This document shows, piece by piece, positions 1-7,129 of a stretch of 64,000 nucleotides of DNA. Numbering within the stretch: the first letter of the stretch is position 1; each line of letters starts with the position of its first letter. The notes beneath the pieces were generated by a model. It saw nothing but the letters and a program-made list of their open reading frames with translations, made no database searches and had not been told where the DNA came from. Made by a program: the position numbers and the translations under genes. The stretch is from Pseudaeromonas sharmana (GTDB taxonomy: Bacteria > Pseudomonadota > Gammaproteobacteria > Enterobacterales > Aeromonadaceae). The stretch covers positions 62,001 through 126,000 of the forward strand of contig NZ_JBHSAF010000003.1 of assembly GCF_042649925.1 (NCBI RefSeq), in the 5' to 3' direction.

Positions 1-27
1 TGGGCTAATGGTTGGGGCAATAACAAG

Positions 28-66
28 CGGGGCGAAATAAGCCGATTATTTCGCCCCGTGTTTTTT
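28..66 (+). terminator. Rho-independent terminator hairpin
   Basis: A perfect 13-bp stem (28-40 with 46-58) encloses a 5-nt loop and is followed on the plus strand by TGTTTTTT. It would end a plus-strand transcript entering from the left edge. It also lies directly behind the stop codon of the minus-strand acetyltransferase, so it may serve both directions, although the minus strand has no strong T run. Confidence 0.8.
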
Positions 67-616
67 AGCGCTGCGTCAGGCAGGCCATTTCGTAGTAGTG
101 GTTGTTGTTGTATTCAAATTCGGCGATCACCTCGAGGCCGACTTTGCGGGTGTGGGCGGCGTAGGAGCGCGGGTTGTTTTTATTCACGAACGTCACCAGC
201 ACCGGATAGCGCCGCGCCATCTGTTGCAGCGCGAACGCGAACAGATCCTCCAGCACGCCGCTACCGCGCACGCGCTTATCCAGGCACACCGGGCCGTATT
301 GGTAGGAGTTGTCGATGCTCAGGGTATGGCCGCGGTATTGCAGCTTCGGCAGATCCTGAATCATGTAGGCGAACATCGGCCAGGCGGACCAGAACTGCCA
401 GGAGGCGGCCATGATGTAGCCGACGACCTGGCCCTGCTGCCGGGCAATGAACAGCCCTTGCTCCTGTTCGATCAGCGCGCTGAGCTGGGCCGCGGTGAAC
501 GGCGTGGTGACAAAGCCGTCGGCCTTGTCTTCCGGCGCAATTGAATCGACCTGGTAGGTGTAGTGCAGAGCGAGGACATCCTCGATATCGGAAAGCGCTG
601 CGATCTTCAGTTCCAT
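65..616 (-). CDS. GNAT family N-acetyltransferase
   Basis: A 183-aa protein with the layout of a GCN5-related N-acetyltransferase, which would move an acetyl group from acetyl-CoA to an amine; the substrate cannot be read from sequence. The region around GPVCLDKRVRGSG (about residues 108-120) corresponds to motif A, the acetyl-CoA pyrophosphate-binding segment. The VNKNNPRSYAAH stretch (about 143-154) fits the following helix-strand. The start is supported by AAGGTGG a few bases upstream. It lies 124 bp downstream of the two-gene membrane module on the same strand and could be cotranscribed with it. Confidence 0.82.
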   Translation of the reverse strand: MELKIAALSDIEDVLALHYTYQVDSIAPEDKADGFVTTPFTAAQLSALIEQEQGLFIARQQGQVVGYIMAASWQFWSAWPMFAYMIQDLPKLQYRGHTLSIDNSYQYGPVCLDKRVRGSGVLEDLFAFALQQMARRYPVLVTFVNKNNPRSYAAHTRKVGLEVIAEFEYNNNHYYEMACLTQR

Positions 617-740
617 CTAGTACCACCTTGCATTGTGATGAGTCGGCCGCGCGGCCGGATGCCGGCGCGGCGAACCGCCAATCTAACAAGCTCCCCCGGC
701 AAAATGAAGCCAAGGTTACCCGGTTGGCCGGCGGCAGCTA

Positions 741-2144
741 CTAGGGCAGATAGCCGACGGTGTGGAATGCCACCACGCCGCGGCGCAGGAATTGCAGCTC
801 CAGCCGCGGCTCGTTGAAGGCCGGCGCGACAAACGGCGGCGCCTGAAAGCGGGCCGCAGCCAGCTGTTGTGGCGCGAAAAGATCGAAGCCGGCGCGAGCG
901 AGCACCGCTTCCGGGACCACATAGTTCTGCTCCACCAGCCCCCAGAAGGTCCAGTCCTGTTCCACGCACAGTGCTAACGCCTTGTGCTGTGCCGCCTGAA
1001 TGCTGAGGGCACCCAGCGTCGAGCCGAGCAGATTGCCGAGGGTGGCGCCGAGCAGCGGAATGGGGATCAGCAGTTGCCCCAGCATGGCGCCGCCGGTGCC
1101 CATCAACAGGGTGAGGGTATCGCGCGAGCTGTTGAACGCCAGTTCCCGGCCGCTGATCTCGCCGCGGGCGTATTGCCAGCCGTGTTGCAGTGAATTCAAC
1201 GCCAAGGCCGTGGCCATGCCAATCGCCGCCGGGGGGAGACGCTTCAGGGCCGGTCCGAGCAGCCCCGAGCGGCAACCCCCGGTGATGATTGCGGCCAGTC
1301 CACCGCGCAGCCCGGCATTGGCCGACTGCCCCACCAGCTGCCGGGCGGCGGTCGACCAGGCGTGGTAATCGAGCTCGCCGCTGCGCTGGGCCTGCAGCAA
1401 CAGCCGGTACAGCTGTGGTGCGCAGCTCAAGGCGGCGCTGAAGGCGGCGGCATGCAGCGCCGCGGTACCGGACTCGCGCAGCAGATCAGACCAGGCGATA
1501 AAGGCTTCCGTGGTCAGGCCGTACGCCTCGGCATCCAGCTCGCCATCGCGTTGCAAATCGGTAGCCAGCGCCCTGGCATCGCCTTCGGTCAGCGGCGTGG
1601 AGGTGACACCATCCACCTCGAGCCGATCGCTGACGGTCTGTGCAGTATTCTGATTGGCGGCCGCAATATCGGGGCGCGTGTCGCGGTTGCGCGCCGCCTG
1701 GCGCTGAGCCTCGGCAATCACCTCCTGCAACTGGTCGGCCGGTACCACCTTCTGGCTGTCGTTATAGGCCGGGTTGCCCAGCTGGCGTGCGGTTTCTTCG
1801 CCGGTCTTGTAATACTTCAGCTCGGCATTCCGTGCCGTGGTCGCGTCGCCATACTGCACATCCTGCCCGGTCTTGTTGTTGCCGACGGCATTGGCCCAGA
1901 TATCGGTGCGCCCCTTGGCGCTGGCGGCGACTTTCAGCGTTTCGGCATGCCAGACCTCGGCCAGATTACCCTTGACGTAATTGACGTCGACGTTGGCGCG
2001 GCGCTCGGCCTCCCGTTGCAGGGCGGCGATGGCTTCATCGAGGCTGGTCTGTACCTGGTTGACGAACTCCCGCGACAGGTTGGCTCCCTGACTGGCGGCC
2101 TGATCCCGGCTGGCGCGCCAGAAGGCGTCGGCAAATTCTGCCAT
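741..2144 (-). CDS. Unrecognised 467-aa protein with nuclease-like D...ExK pattern and hydrophobic C-terminal half
   Basis: I do not recognise a named family. The N-terminal third is polar and has a conserved-looking block: E63 and H66 in LAEVWHAET, D95 in GQDVQYG, and E108-L-K110 in NAELKYYK. The D followed by E-x-K resembles the PD-(D/E)xK nuclease core, but this is inference from spacing only. The C-terminal half has several Ala/Gly/Leu-rich hydrophobic stretches (about 230-253, 277-299 and 345-383) that could enter or associate with a membrane. Its ATG shares one base with the upstream gene's TGA, with AGGA about 10 nt before, so the two are translationally coupled and probably act together. 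A toxin or defence effector is possible; a housekeeping membrane role is not excluded. Confidence 0.75.
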   Translation of the reverse strand: MAEFADAFWRASRDQAASQGANLSREFVNQVQTSLDEAIAALQREAERRANVDVNYVKGNLAEVWHAETLKVAASAKGRTDIWANAVGNNKTGQDVQYGDATTARNAELKYYKTGEETARQLGNPAYNDSQKVVPADQLQEVIAEAQRQAARNRDTRPDIAAANQNTAQTVSDRLEVDGVTSTPLTEGDARALATDLQRDGELDAEAYGLTTEAFIAWSDLLRESGTAALHAAAFSAALSCAPQLYRLLLQAQRSGELDYHAWSTAARQLVGQSANAGLRGGLAAIITGGCRSGLLGPALKRLPPAAIGMATALALNSLQHGWQYARGEISGRELAFNSSRDTLTLLMGTGGAMLGQLLIPIPLLGATLGNLLGSTLGALSIQAAQHKALALCVEQDWTFWGLVEQNYVVPEAVLARAGFDLFAPQQLAAARFQAPPFVAPAFNEPRLELQFLRRGVVAFHTVGYLP

Positions 2145-2728
2145 CAGGCTTGATCCTGCTCGCCGAACCAGTTGTCGAGCTCGTTGGCGACAAACTGGTA
2201 GAGCGCGAGTCTGGTCTGTTCGCGGCGCAGTACCTTGCGCGCCCGCTTGGCCTGCACCAATTGCACCAACTGGTAGCCCAGCCCCCCCAGCAAGCCGCCC
2301 AGCAGTGGCGCCATAGGGATAGCCAGAAAAAACGCGGCGCCGATGGTGGCTCCGGCACTGAGACCGCCAGATAATTTGCTGGCCTGGTACAGGGTGCGGC
2401 GCAAGGCATCAAAGGCGCTGGCCTGCGCCAGCTGGCCCTCACCAAACACCACCGCCTTGCTGCCGTCAAAGCCATAGCAGGCACCCTGCTGGTTGACGAT
2501 CTGGCCGATCTGTTCGAGGTAGATGCGCGAGTAGGGGTTTTCGTCTCCATCGCCGAGAAAGATGACGTGGCTGCGACCGGATAACGTCGGCAAGTTCTGC
2601 CGATAGTGGGCTATGGTCCAGGCGGCACTGTCGAAGCCATCCTGTTTTGAGATTTGGTGCTGCAAGGTAATGGCCAGTTGCTCATAGATCTCGGGATAGA
2701 CCACGATGACCTGCTTGTTGAATAACAT
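2144..2728 (-). CDS. Unrecognised 194-aa protein with alpha/beta N-terminus and glycine-rich membrane hairpin
   Basis: This is the first gene of the coupled pair. Residues 1-100 alternate short beta-like strands (KQVIVVYP, SHVIFLGDG, KAVVFGEG) with helices, suggesting a small Rossmann-like or TIR-like fold, perhaps sensing a ligand; this is inferred. Residues 121-158 are a long Gly/Ala/Leu-rich hydrophobic segment with prolines in the middle, typical of a membrane hairpin. A basic stretch (AKRARKVLRREQ) then leads into an acidic tail. GGGAG lies six bases before the ATG. No homologue is known to me. Confidence 0.75.
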   Translation of the reverse strand: MLFNKQVIVVYPEIYEQLAITLQHQISKQDGFDSAAWTIAHYRQNLPTLSGRSHVIFLGDGDENPYSRIYLEQIGQIVNQQGACYGFDGSKAVVFGEGQLAQASAFDALRRTLYQASKLSGGLSAGATIGAAFFLAIPMAPLLGGLLGGLGYQLVQLVQAKRARKVLRREQTRLALYQFVANELDNWFGEQDQA

Positions 2729-2860
2729 CCCGTACTCCCACTGCTGATGTGCTGCTGGCCGTTGGCCGGCGTGACCGCTGCCGGTCGCTTCTGGTGTGTC
2801 AGGCTAACGCAACTGACCGGCGGAAGAAATGGCGACACAGCGAAAATCCGGCCCGGATTG

Positions 2861-2930
2861 ACGTTTTTATTCAATGACCGGTACGGCGCTGGCGGCAGCC
2901 CGGCAATGGCCGCCGCCGCCAATGCCGGGC
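2861..2930. repeat. Dispersed 28-bp block plus hairpin, copy 1
   Basis: Bases 2861-2888 match 4319-4346 at 27 of 28 positions (core TGACCGGTACGGCG). Directly after it, GCCCGGCA (2898-2905) pairs with TGCCGGGC (2923-2930) around a CCG-repeat loop. Both copies lie in spacers, so this looks like a dispersed intergenic element rather than coding homology. Confidence 0.6.
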
Positions 2931-2936
2931 ACTTCA

Positions 2937-3040
2937 GAAAAAGCAGCAAGGTTCCCTTTCAGCGACACGTCGTAAACCCATCCATGGGCTCGCTGGCGCC
3001 ATGCCTGCCGCCAGCGCTTGGTTGCATGGGAACACTGGCT
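2937..3040. repeat. Diverged intergenic repeat, copy 1
   Basis: Runs of AAAAAGCAG, GGTTCC, CGTAA, CCATGG, GCTGGCG and CCTGCCGCCAGCG occur in the same order here and at 12664-12770, with small gaps. GCTGGCG pairs with CGCCAGC to make a weak hairpin. Function unknown. Confidence 0.55.
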
Positions 3041-3052
3041 GCCGTATCTGAT

Positions 3053-3098
3053 CAGCCTTCAGCCTTCAGCCTTCAGCCTTCAGCCGCAGCCGCAGCCG
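3053..3098 (+). repeat. Short tandem repeat (CAGCCTT)4(CAGCCG)3
   Basis: Four exact copies of CAGCCTT at 3053-3080 run directly into three copies of CAGCCG at 3081-3098. The array is non-coding as far as I can see, about 94 bp beyond the stop codon of the zinc-ribbon gene. Such arrays can change length by slippage. Confidence 0.9.
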
Positions 3099-3191
3099 GG
3101 AGTTGTCGTTGCGGTGAGCGAGTGTGGCCGGTGTGACTCCCGGCCTCTTCTGGCAGCGGCAGCGTGCTGTTGTGTCCGCCGCTCCCGGCGG

Positions 3192-3536
3192 CTAACGGTT
3201 GAAGCTCAGGCCGTTGATGCGCGCACCGCAGTAAAAGCAGTTGCTGCGGCGCTTGCTGATGCGATGGCCGCAATCGGGGCATTGCGTCGGTTGCGCCAGC
3301 TTGCCATCCACCTTGCCGTCACGCAGATCGATCTCTTCAATCTTGTTCATGATCTGCATCTTGGTGACACCCTGTTCATGCAACAGCTCCAGCGCGGCCA
3401 GCGTCATGATATACAGCGAGTCGATTTTTTCTTCCAGCACGCCCAGATGGCCCTCGCTGTTGCGCTGCGCCGATTTGTTCTGGGCGATATCCCGTTCATT
3501 TTGTTCAATCTGCAGGCTTTGAAACCAGTCGATCAT
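3192..3536 (-). CDS. Small coiled-coil protein with C-terminal zinc ribbon
   Basis: A 114-aa hypothetical protein. The first ~75 residues are charged and helical (QIEQNERDIAQNKSAQRNSEGHL and onwards), suggesting a coiled coil. The C-terminus has two CxxC knuckles, C86/C89 (CPDC) and C100/C103 (CFYC), which should bind one zinc ion. I chose the ATG at 3536, preceded by GGAAGGGAG, rather than a longer frame reaching 3623. Its role is unknown; protein-protein or nucleic-acid contact through the ribbon is possible. It stands alone, with loose spacing to both neighbours. Confidence 0.7.
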   Translation of the reverse strand: MIDWFQSLQIEQNERDIAQNKSAQRNSEGHLGVLEEKIDSLYIMTLAALELLHEQGVTKMQIMNKIEEIDLRDGKVDGKLAQPTQCPDCGHRISKRRSNCFYCGARINGLSFNR

Positions 3537-3704
3537 CGTAACTCCCTTCCTTGAGGAAACATGCCCAGGTCGGGATGGGGTCCCGTCAGGGGCGGCTCTG
3601 TTATCGCCAGCGCGGATGGCCAAGTCCGGGTCTGCATGGTCTGGTCAATCGGCTGGCGGCCAGGTGGTGCCATACCGGGCTTTCGTGCACAAGACGCCGG
3701 TGAG

Positions 3705-4154
3705 CTAGGGCGTGGCGGGCATCTCCAGCCGTTGCCAGGTCTCGGTGAATACGCCATTCGGATCTGTCTGTTCCATCTGGTCTTGGGACAGATGGATGGG
3801 ATTGCTGAAGGTGCGGCCGATCAGTGCCGAGGTGGCATCACCTGCGAAATCAACGGTTTCCTGTAACACCTTGCCATCAAAGGTGTAGTGACCCCCATGC
3901 TGGAACAGGATTTGACCGCTGACCGGGTCGGGCTGAATCACGGTCCAGTGTGTGTCGGTGAACAGCTTGAGCCGGGTTCCGATCCCGGAAGGTCTGCCTG
4001 GATGGGTCGCCTTCTGCAACTGCCAGGTACCGATCAATGAGGGGGCTACAGCGCCGCCTGATGCGGTTTTATCGTGATGAGCCTGTGCCGTGCCCGTTGT
4101 GCACAGCGCAAGCAGCAGGGGGAGTATGCGGTACACAACAGCAGCTCGTTGCAT
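3705..4154 (-). CDS. Small secreted lipocalin-like protein
   Basis: A 149-aa protein when started at the ATG at 4154, which places a classic signal peptide at the N-terminus (basic start, LPLLLALCTTGTAQA, cleavage before HHDK). The mature part begins with the lipocalin-like pattern GTWQLQ and continues with alternating strand-like segments (RLKLFTDTHWTVI, GGHYTFDGKVLQETVDF), suggesting a small periplasmic beta-barrel of the DUF4488 or lipocalin-like type. Substrate unknown. A longer frame to 4196 exists but adds residues before the signal peptide. Confidence 0.65.
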   Translation of the reverse strand: MQRAAVVYRILPLLLALCTTGTAQAHHDKTASGGAVAPSLIGTWQLQKATHPGRPSGIGTRLKLFTDTHWTVIQPDPVSGQILFQHGGHYTFDGKVLQETVDFAGDATSALIGRTFSNPIHLSQDQMEQTDPNGVFTETWQRLEMPATP

Positions 4155-4318
4155 GACAGATTTAGTCTCGGTAGTGAATGTTAGGCGGTAGAACATGATG
4201 TTTGCCGCGCACAGAAGGTCACCCGCATAAGGGCGGGGACAATCGAGGCGGAGTGGCCTACGCTAGCGCATCTGGTCGGGTCCGAGAATGCTGTGGTGCA
4301 AGAAAGCCGATGCAGCTT

Positions 4319-4346
4319 ACGTTTTTATTCAGTGACCGGTACGGCG
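4319..4346. repeat. Dispersed 28-bp block, copy 2
   Basis: Identical at 27 of 28 bases to 2861-2888, differing only by A/G in ATTCARTGACC. It is followed by another GC-rich, CGG-repeat stretch. It sits between the LacI-family gene and the secreted protein gene. Confidence 0.6.
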
Positions 4347-4387
4347 GCGGCACCGGTCATGAACAGGGACCGCCGGCGCGGCACGGA

Positions 4388-5350
4388 TCAGCGGCTCTGC
4401 ACCGAGTCGCGACTGACGAGGCGGCCGCTGAAGCGCTGCTGTTCGGCACTGGGCAGCGGTTGCCCCTCCAGTTGTTGCACCGTCATGCGTACGGCTTCCT
4501 GGGCCAGCCGGTCGCTGGGGTATTCGATGCAGGTCAGCGGCGGATTCAACTGCTCGGCGAGGCTGGAACCCTCGAGGCTGATCAGCGAGACGTCGTGCGG
4601 GACCTGCAGATTGAATTCGCGCAACAGGCGCATCGCCTCGGCGGCCATGGCGTCCTGCTGTACCACCAGAGCAGTGAACGGCAGGTAGCGGTTCAGCAGG
4701 CCGAGCAGGGCCTGCTGGTGATCGCCGGCCTCCAGTACCAGTTGCCGGTTATACGGCAGCGACTGCAGTTGCAGCGCCTGCTGATAGCCCCGGACCATCT
4801 GCAGGCCGATCGGCGCCGTCAGCTGCTCGGCCAGCAGGGCGATCTGGCGGTGGCCCTTGCCGAGCAGGAAGCGGCAGGCGCTTTCGCAGGCGAAGGCGTA
4901 GTCATAGCTCAGATTGATGCTGCTGGCGCCGTCGATGCCGTCGAGCTGCACCACGCGATCGTCGGTTTGCAGTGCCGTGTCGGCACCGATCAGCAGCACG
5001 GCATCACAGCGCCCCCCCAGCAGTTCATCCAGCGCCTCCTGCTGGCGGGCAGCGCCGTCGGCGAAGCGCACCAGCATATGGCGGTTGTGCTGGCTCAGTT
5101 CATGTTCCAGCAGCGGGAGGAGTCGGGTCAGCCGGCCGGTATCCCGAGCCGACAAGACGATGCCGATACAGTCGGTGGTCTGGTTGGCCAGAGAGCGCGC
5201 GAGGGCATTCGGGCGGTAGTTCAGCTGCTCCACCGCTTGCAACACGGCCAGTCGGCTCTCTTCGCGGACACCGCGACTGCCGCTGAGCACCCGTGACACT
5301 GTGGCTTTGGAGACATTGGCCAGGCGGGAAACATCGGTAATATTAGCCAT
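4388..5350 (-). CDS. LacI-family transcriptional repressor of the adjacent sugar genes
   Basis: A 320-aa protein of normal LacI/GalR length. Residues 2-25 (ITDVSRLANVSKATVSRVL) form the helix-turn-helix and are followed by the hinge helix (NYRPNALARSLA). The rest is a periplasmic-binding-protein-like sensor domain. It lies at the end of the beta-glucoside gene group, and AACCGGTT-centred palindromes occur both before it and before the PTS genes, so it most likely represses those genes and itself. The inducer is probably a phosphorylated disaccharide. It resembles AscG/CelR-type repressors; an exact orthologue is not claimed. Confidence 0.88.
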   Translation of the reverse strand: MANITDVSRLANVSKATVSRVLSGSRGVREESRLAVLQAVEQLNYRPNALARSLANQTTDCIGIVLSARDTGRLTRLLPLLEHELSQHNRHMLVRFADGAARQQEALDELLGGRCDAVLLIGADTALQTDDRVVQLDGIDGASSINLSYDYAFACESACRFLLGKGHRQIALLAEQLTAPIGLQMVRGYQQALQLQSLPYNRQLVLEAGDHQQALLGLLNRYLPFTALVVQQDAMAAEAMRLLREFNLQVPHDVSLISLEGSSLAEQLNPPLTCIEYPSDRLAQEAVRMTVQQLEGQPLPSAEQQRFSGRLVSRDSVQSR

Positions 5351-5360
5351 GGCGTTGATC

Positions 5361-5376
5361 CTGGTAACCGGTTTTA
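5361..5376. promoter_or_regulatory. Putative LacI-family operator (autoregulatory)
   Basis: GGTAACCGGTTTTAAC is an imperfect palindrome around AACCGGTT, 11-26 bp upstream of the repressor start codon. It resembles the site at 10282-10295. Confidence 0.5.
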
Positions 5377-5447
5377 ACTTGTTTCAGGATAACACAAGCC
5401 CGTTGGCTGACCCAGTGCAAACACCCTGGAGTGCGTCAAGTGATCAC

Positions 5448-5473
5448 AAAAAAGGCCGGCAAGCCGGCCAAAA
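5448..5473 (-). terminator. Terminator of the porin transcript
   Basis: GGCCGGC (5454-5460) pairs with GCCGGCC (5463-5469); read on the minus strand it is followed by TTTTTT. It lies about 35 bp past the porin stop codon and separates the porin from the repressor gene. Confidence 0.85.
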
Positions 5474-5503
5474 GCAGCATGGACGCAATTCAGGGCGCGT
5501 TGT

Positions 5504-6625
5504 TCAGAAGAAGTACTTGAAACGGACACGGCCACCGTAACGATCCATATCGGAAACGGTATCGGAATCCGGTTGCAACTGTGACCAGTAGGCACCGAGG
5601 TAGATGTCAAAGTTCTTCAGCTCGAGCACGGCCGGGATCTTGTAGGACGCATAGGTGGTGTGGATCTTGTGGCTGCCGACCAGCGCGCCGTAGTCGTTGC
5701 CGGCCGCCAGGTTCACGGCATCGATGTCGTTGATGGCATAGATATAGCCGAGGCCGAGGTTCTGCCACACCAGGTTGGCACCGGCTGTGGTGTCGGTTTC
5801 ATCCACCGCATCCATGCGTGCCAGGTTGAGGTTGACGGTCATGTCGCTGGCCAGCCAGCTGCCGGTCAGGCCATAGCCAGTCCGTTCGGAAACCGCCTCG
5901 CCGTTGGCTTCCATCGCATGGTCGATCAGGTTGGCTTCGGCGCCGAGGGCCAGCTTGAACGACTGGTTGCTCCAGGCGACCACTGGCCGGGCGATCAGCG
6001 AATCCTTGACCTTCTCGACCTGGTAGCCGTGATACTGCTGGTCGGCGAACAGGTTGGTGCGGTCGCCGATCAGCGTCGACAACTCCAGATACCAGTTGCC
6101 GGCCTGCTGATTCAGCAGCACCTGGCCGCCCTTGCCGGCCCGACCACGCCCCTCCTTCAGCATATAGATGTAGCCATGGCCATCTTTGTACAGATCGTTG
6201 GCGCTGTCACCGGAGTGCTCGACGAAGATGTCCTGGCCGAGCGGAAACATGTCGTAGGCCTCGAAGCGGCCGACCTTCATGCCCCAGCCATGGCGTTTGC
6301 CGAAACCAAGCCAGGCATCATCGGCGCTGGCACCGGCGTTCACCGATACCGTAGGTTGCACGACGATCTGGCCATAGGCACCGCTGTCCAGCTCCTTGAG
6401 GGCGGTGAAGTTGAGCAGGATGCGGCCATCCATATCCCAGCGATCCTGTTGATGGCTTTGGCCCATCAGGGTACCGGGGCTGGTGTTGGCGGCATTCAGG
6501 TTCAACTCGGCATCCCCGCCGAGGCTGAGTTTGCCGAAGTCGCCATTGGTTTCGACGACGGCCTGACTTTGACCGGCCACGGCCAGCAGCGAGGTGAGCA
6601 GGGTAACAGAGGCGATTGTTCTCAT
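5504..6625 (-). CDS. Outer-membrane carbohydrate porin
   Basis: A 373-aa protein with a signal peptide (TIASVTLLTSLLAVAGQSQA, cleavage before VVETN). Many alternating amphipathic strands follow, and it ends in aromatic Phe (RVRFKYFF), the outer-membrane beta-barrel sorting signal. It is the last gene downstream of the PTS and phospho-glycosidase genes and probably lets beta-glucosides or chito-oligosaccharides enter the periplasm. It looks like the carbohydrate porin family near raffinose porin RafY; sugar specificity cannot be read. A terminator follows. The 138-bp gap before it, containing a CCGGTTTCA half-site, may hold its own promoter. Confidence 0.8.
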   Translation of the reverse strand: MRTIASVTLLTSLLAVAGQSQAVVETNGDFGKLSLGGDAELNLNAANTSPGTLMGQSHQQDRWDMDGRILLNFTALKELDSGAYGQIVVQPTVSVNAGASADDAWLGFGKRHGWGMKVGRFEAYDMFPLGQDIFVEHSGDSANDLYKDGHGYIYMLKEGRGRAGKGGQVLLNQQAGNWYLELSTLIGDRTNLFADQQYHGYQVEKVKDSLIARPVVAWSNQSFKLALGAEANLIDHAMEANGEAVSERTGYGLTGSWLASDMTVNLNLARMDAVDETDTTAGANLVWQNLGLGYIYAINDIDAVNLAAGNDYGALVGSHKIHTTYASYKIPAVLELKNFDIYLGAYWSQLQPDSDTVSDMDRYGGRVRFKYFF

Positions 6626-6763
6626 GGTGTTTCCTTAGTGATGGATGGCAATCCAAGTTGTTGTTGTTTTGCCCGCTGACGCGGGGTTCAGGGTGCAGGA
6701 CGCCGCTCCGCACGGGCAGAGTGGAGTCCGGTTTCAGGTAACAGCGGGCGTCGGCCCGCGCGA

Positions 6764-7075
6764 TCAGGCCGCCCGCAGGCGGTAGAGATCGATCAGTTCA
6801 GTGACCAGTTCGCGGGCCAGCATCGAGGTCATCAGGTGGTCCTGGGCATGGACCAGCACCAGAGTGACCGGGATCTTGCCTTCGCCCTGATCGGCCTCGA
6901 TCAGCCGGGTCTGTACGGCATGGGCGGCGTTGGCGGCGGCGGTCGCCTGCCGGAGCAGGTCGTCAGCTTCGGTAAAGTGGCCCTGCTTGGCCTGGCGCAA
7001 GGCCTCGTAGCACAGGCTGCGGGATTGTCCGGCATTGATGATGATGCCCATGACGGTCTCTTCGAGTTCAAACAT
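6764..7075 (-). CDS. PTS lactose/cellobiose-family EIIA component
   Basis: A 103-aa protein matching the LacF/ChbA family in length and motifs. It carries phosphate from HPr to the EIIB protein during sugar import. The active-site His is H76 in LVLVHAQDHLMT, and D79 is the conserved metal-coordinating Asp of the trimer. The N-terminus (EETVMGIIINAGQSRSLCYEAL) is also family-typical. It lies between the glycosidase gene and the porin gene in the same operon direction. Confidence 0.92.
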   Translation of the reverse strand: MFELEETVMGIIINAGQSRSLCYEALRQAKQGHFTEADDLLRQATAAANAAHAVQTRLIEADQGEGKIPVTLVLVHAQDHLMTSMLARELVTELIDLYRLRAA

Positions 7076-7129
7076 GTGATCACTCCATTCGTTGCGGGCT
7101 GTGTGCGCACCGGCCCGGGGTTGTCGGCT

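Larger units (their letters stand above)
2729..3191. other. 463-bp non-coding spacer rich in repeats
   Basis: No convincing gene is present: the reading frames here lack ribosome sites and protein-like composition. The spacer holds a 28-base block also found at 4319-4346, a hairpin (2898-2905 with 2923-2930), a diverged copy of an intergenic repeat seen again at 12664-12770, and a short heptamer tandem array. The promoter of the 194-aa gene should lie near its left end, but I cannot pick it out. Confidence 0.6.

Noticed and set aside
3053..3098. Tandem repeat as a CRISPR array
   Set aside because: Repeats of 6-7 bp with no unique spacers; no cas genes nearby.
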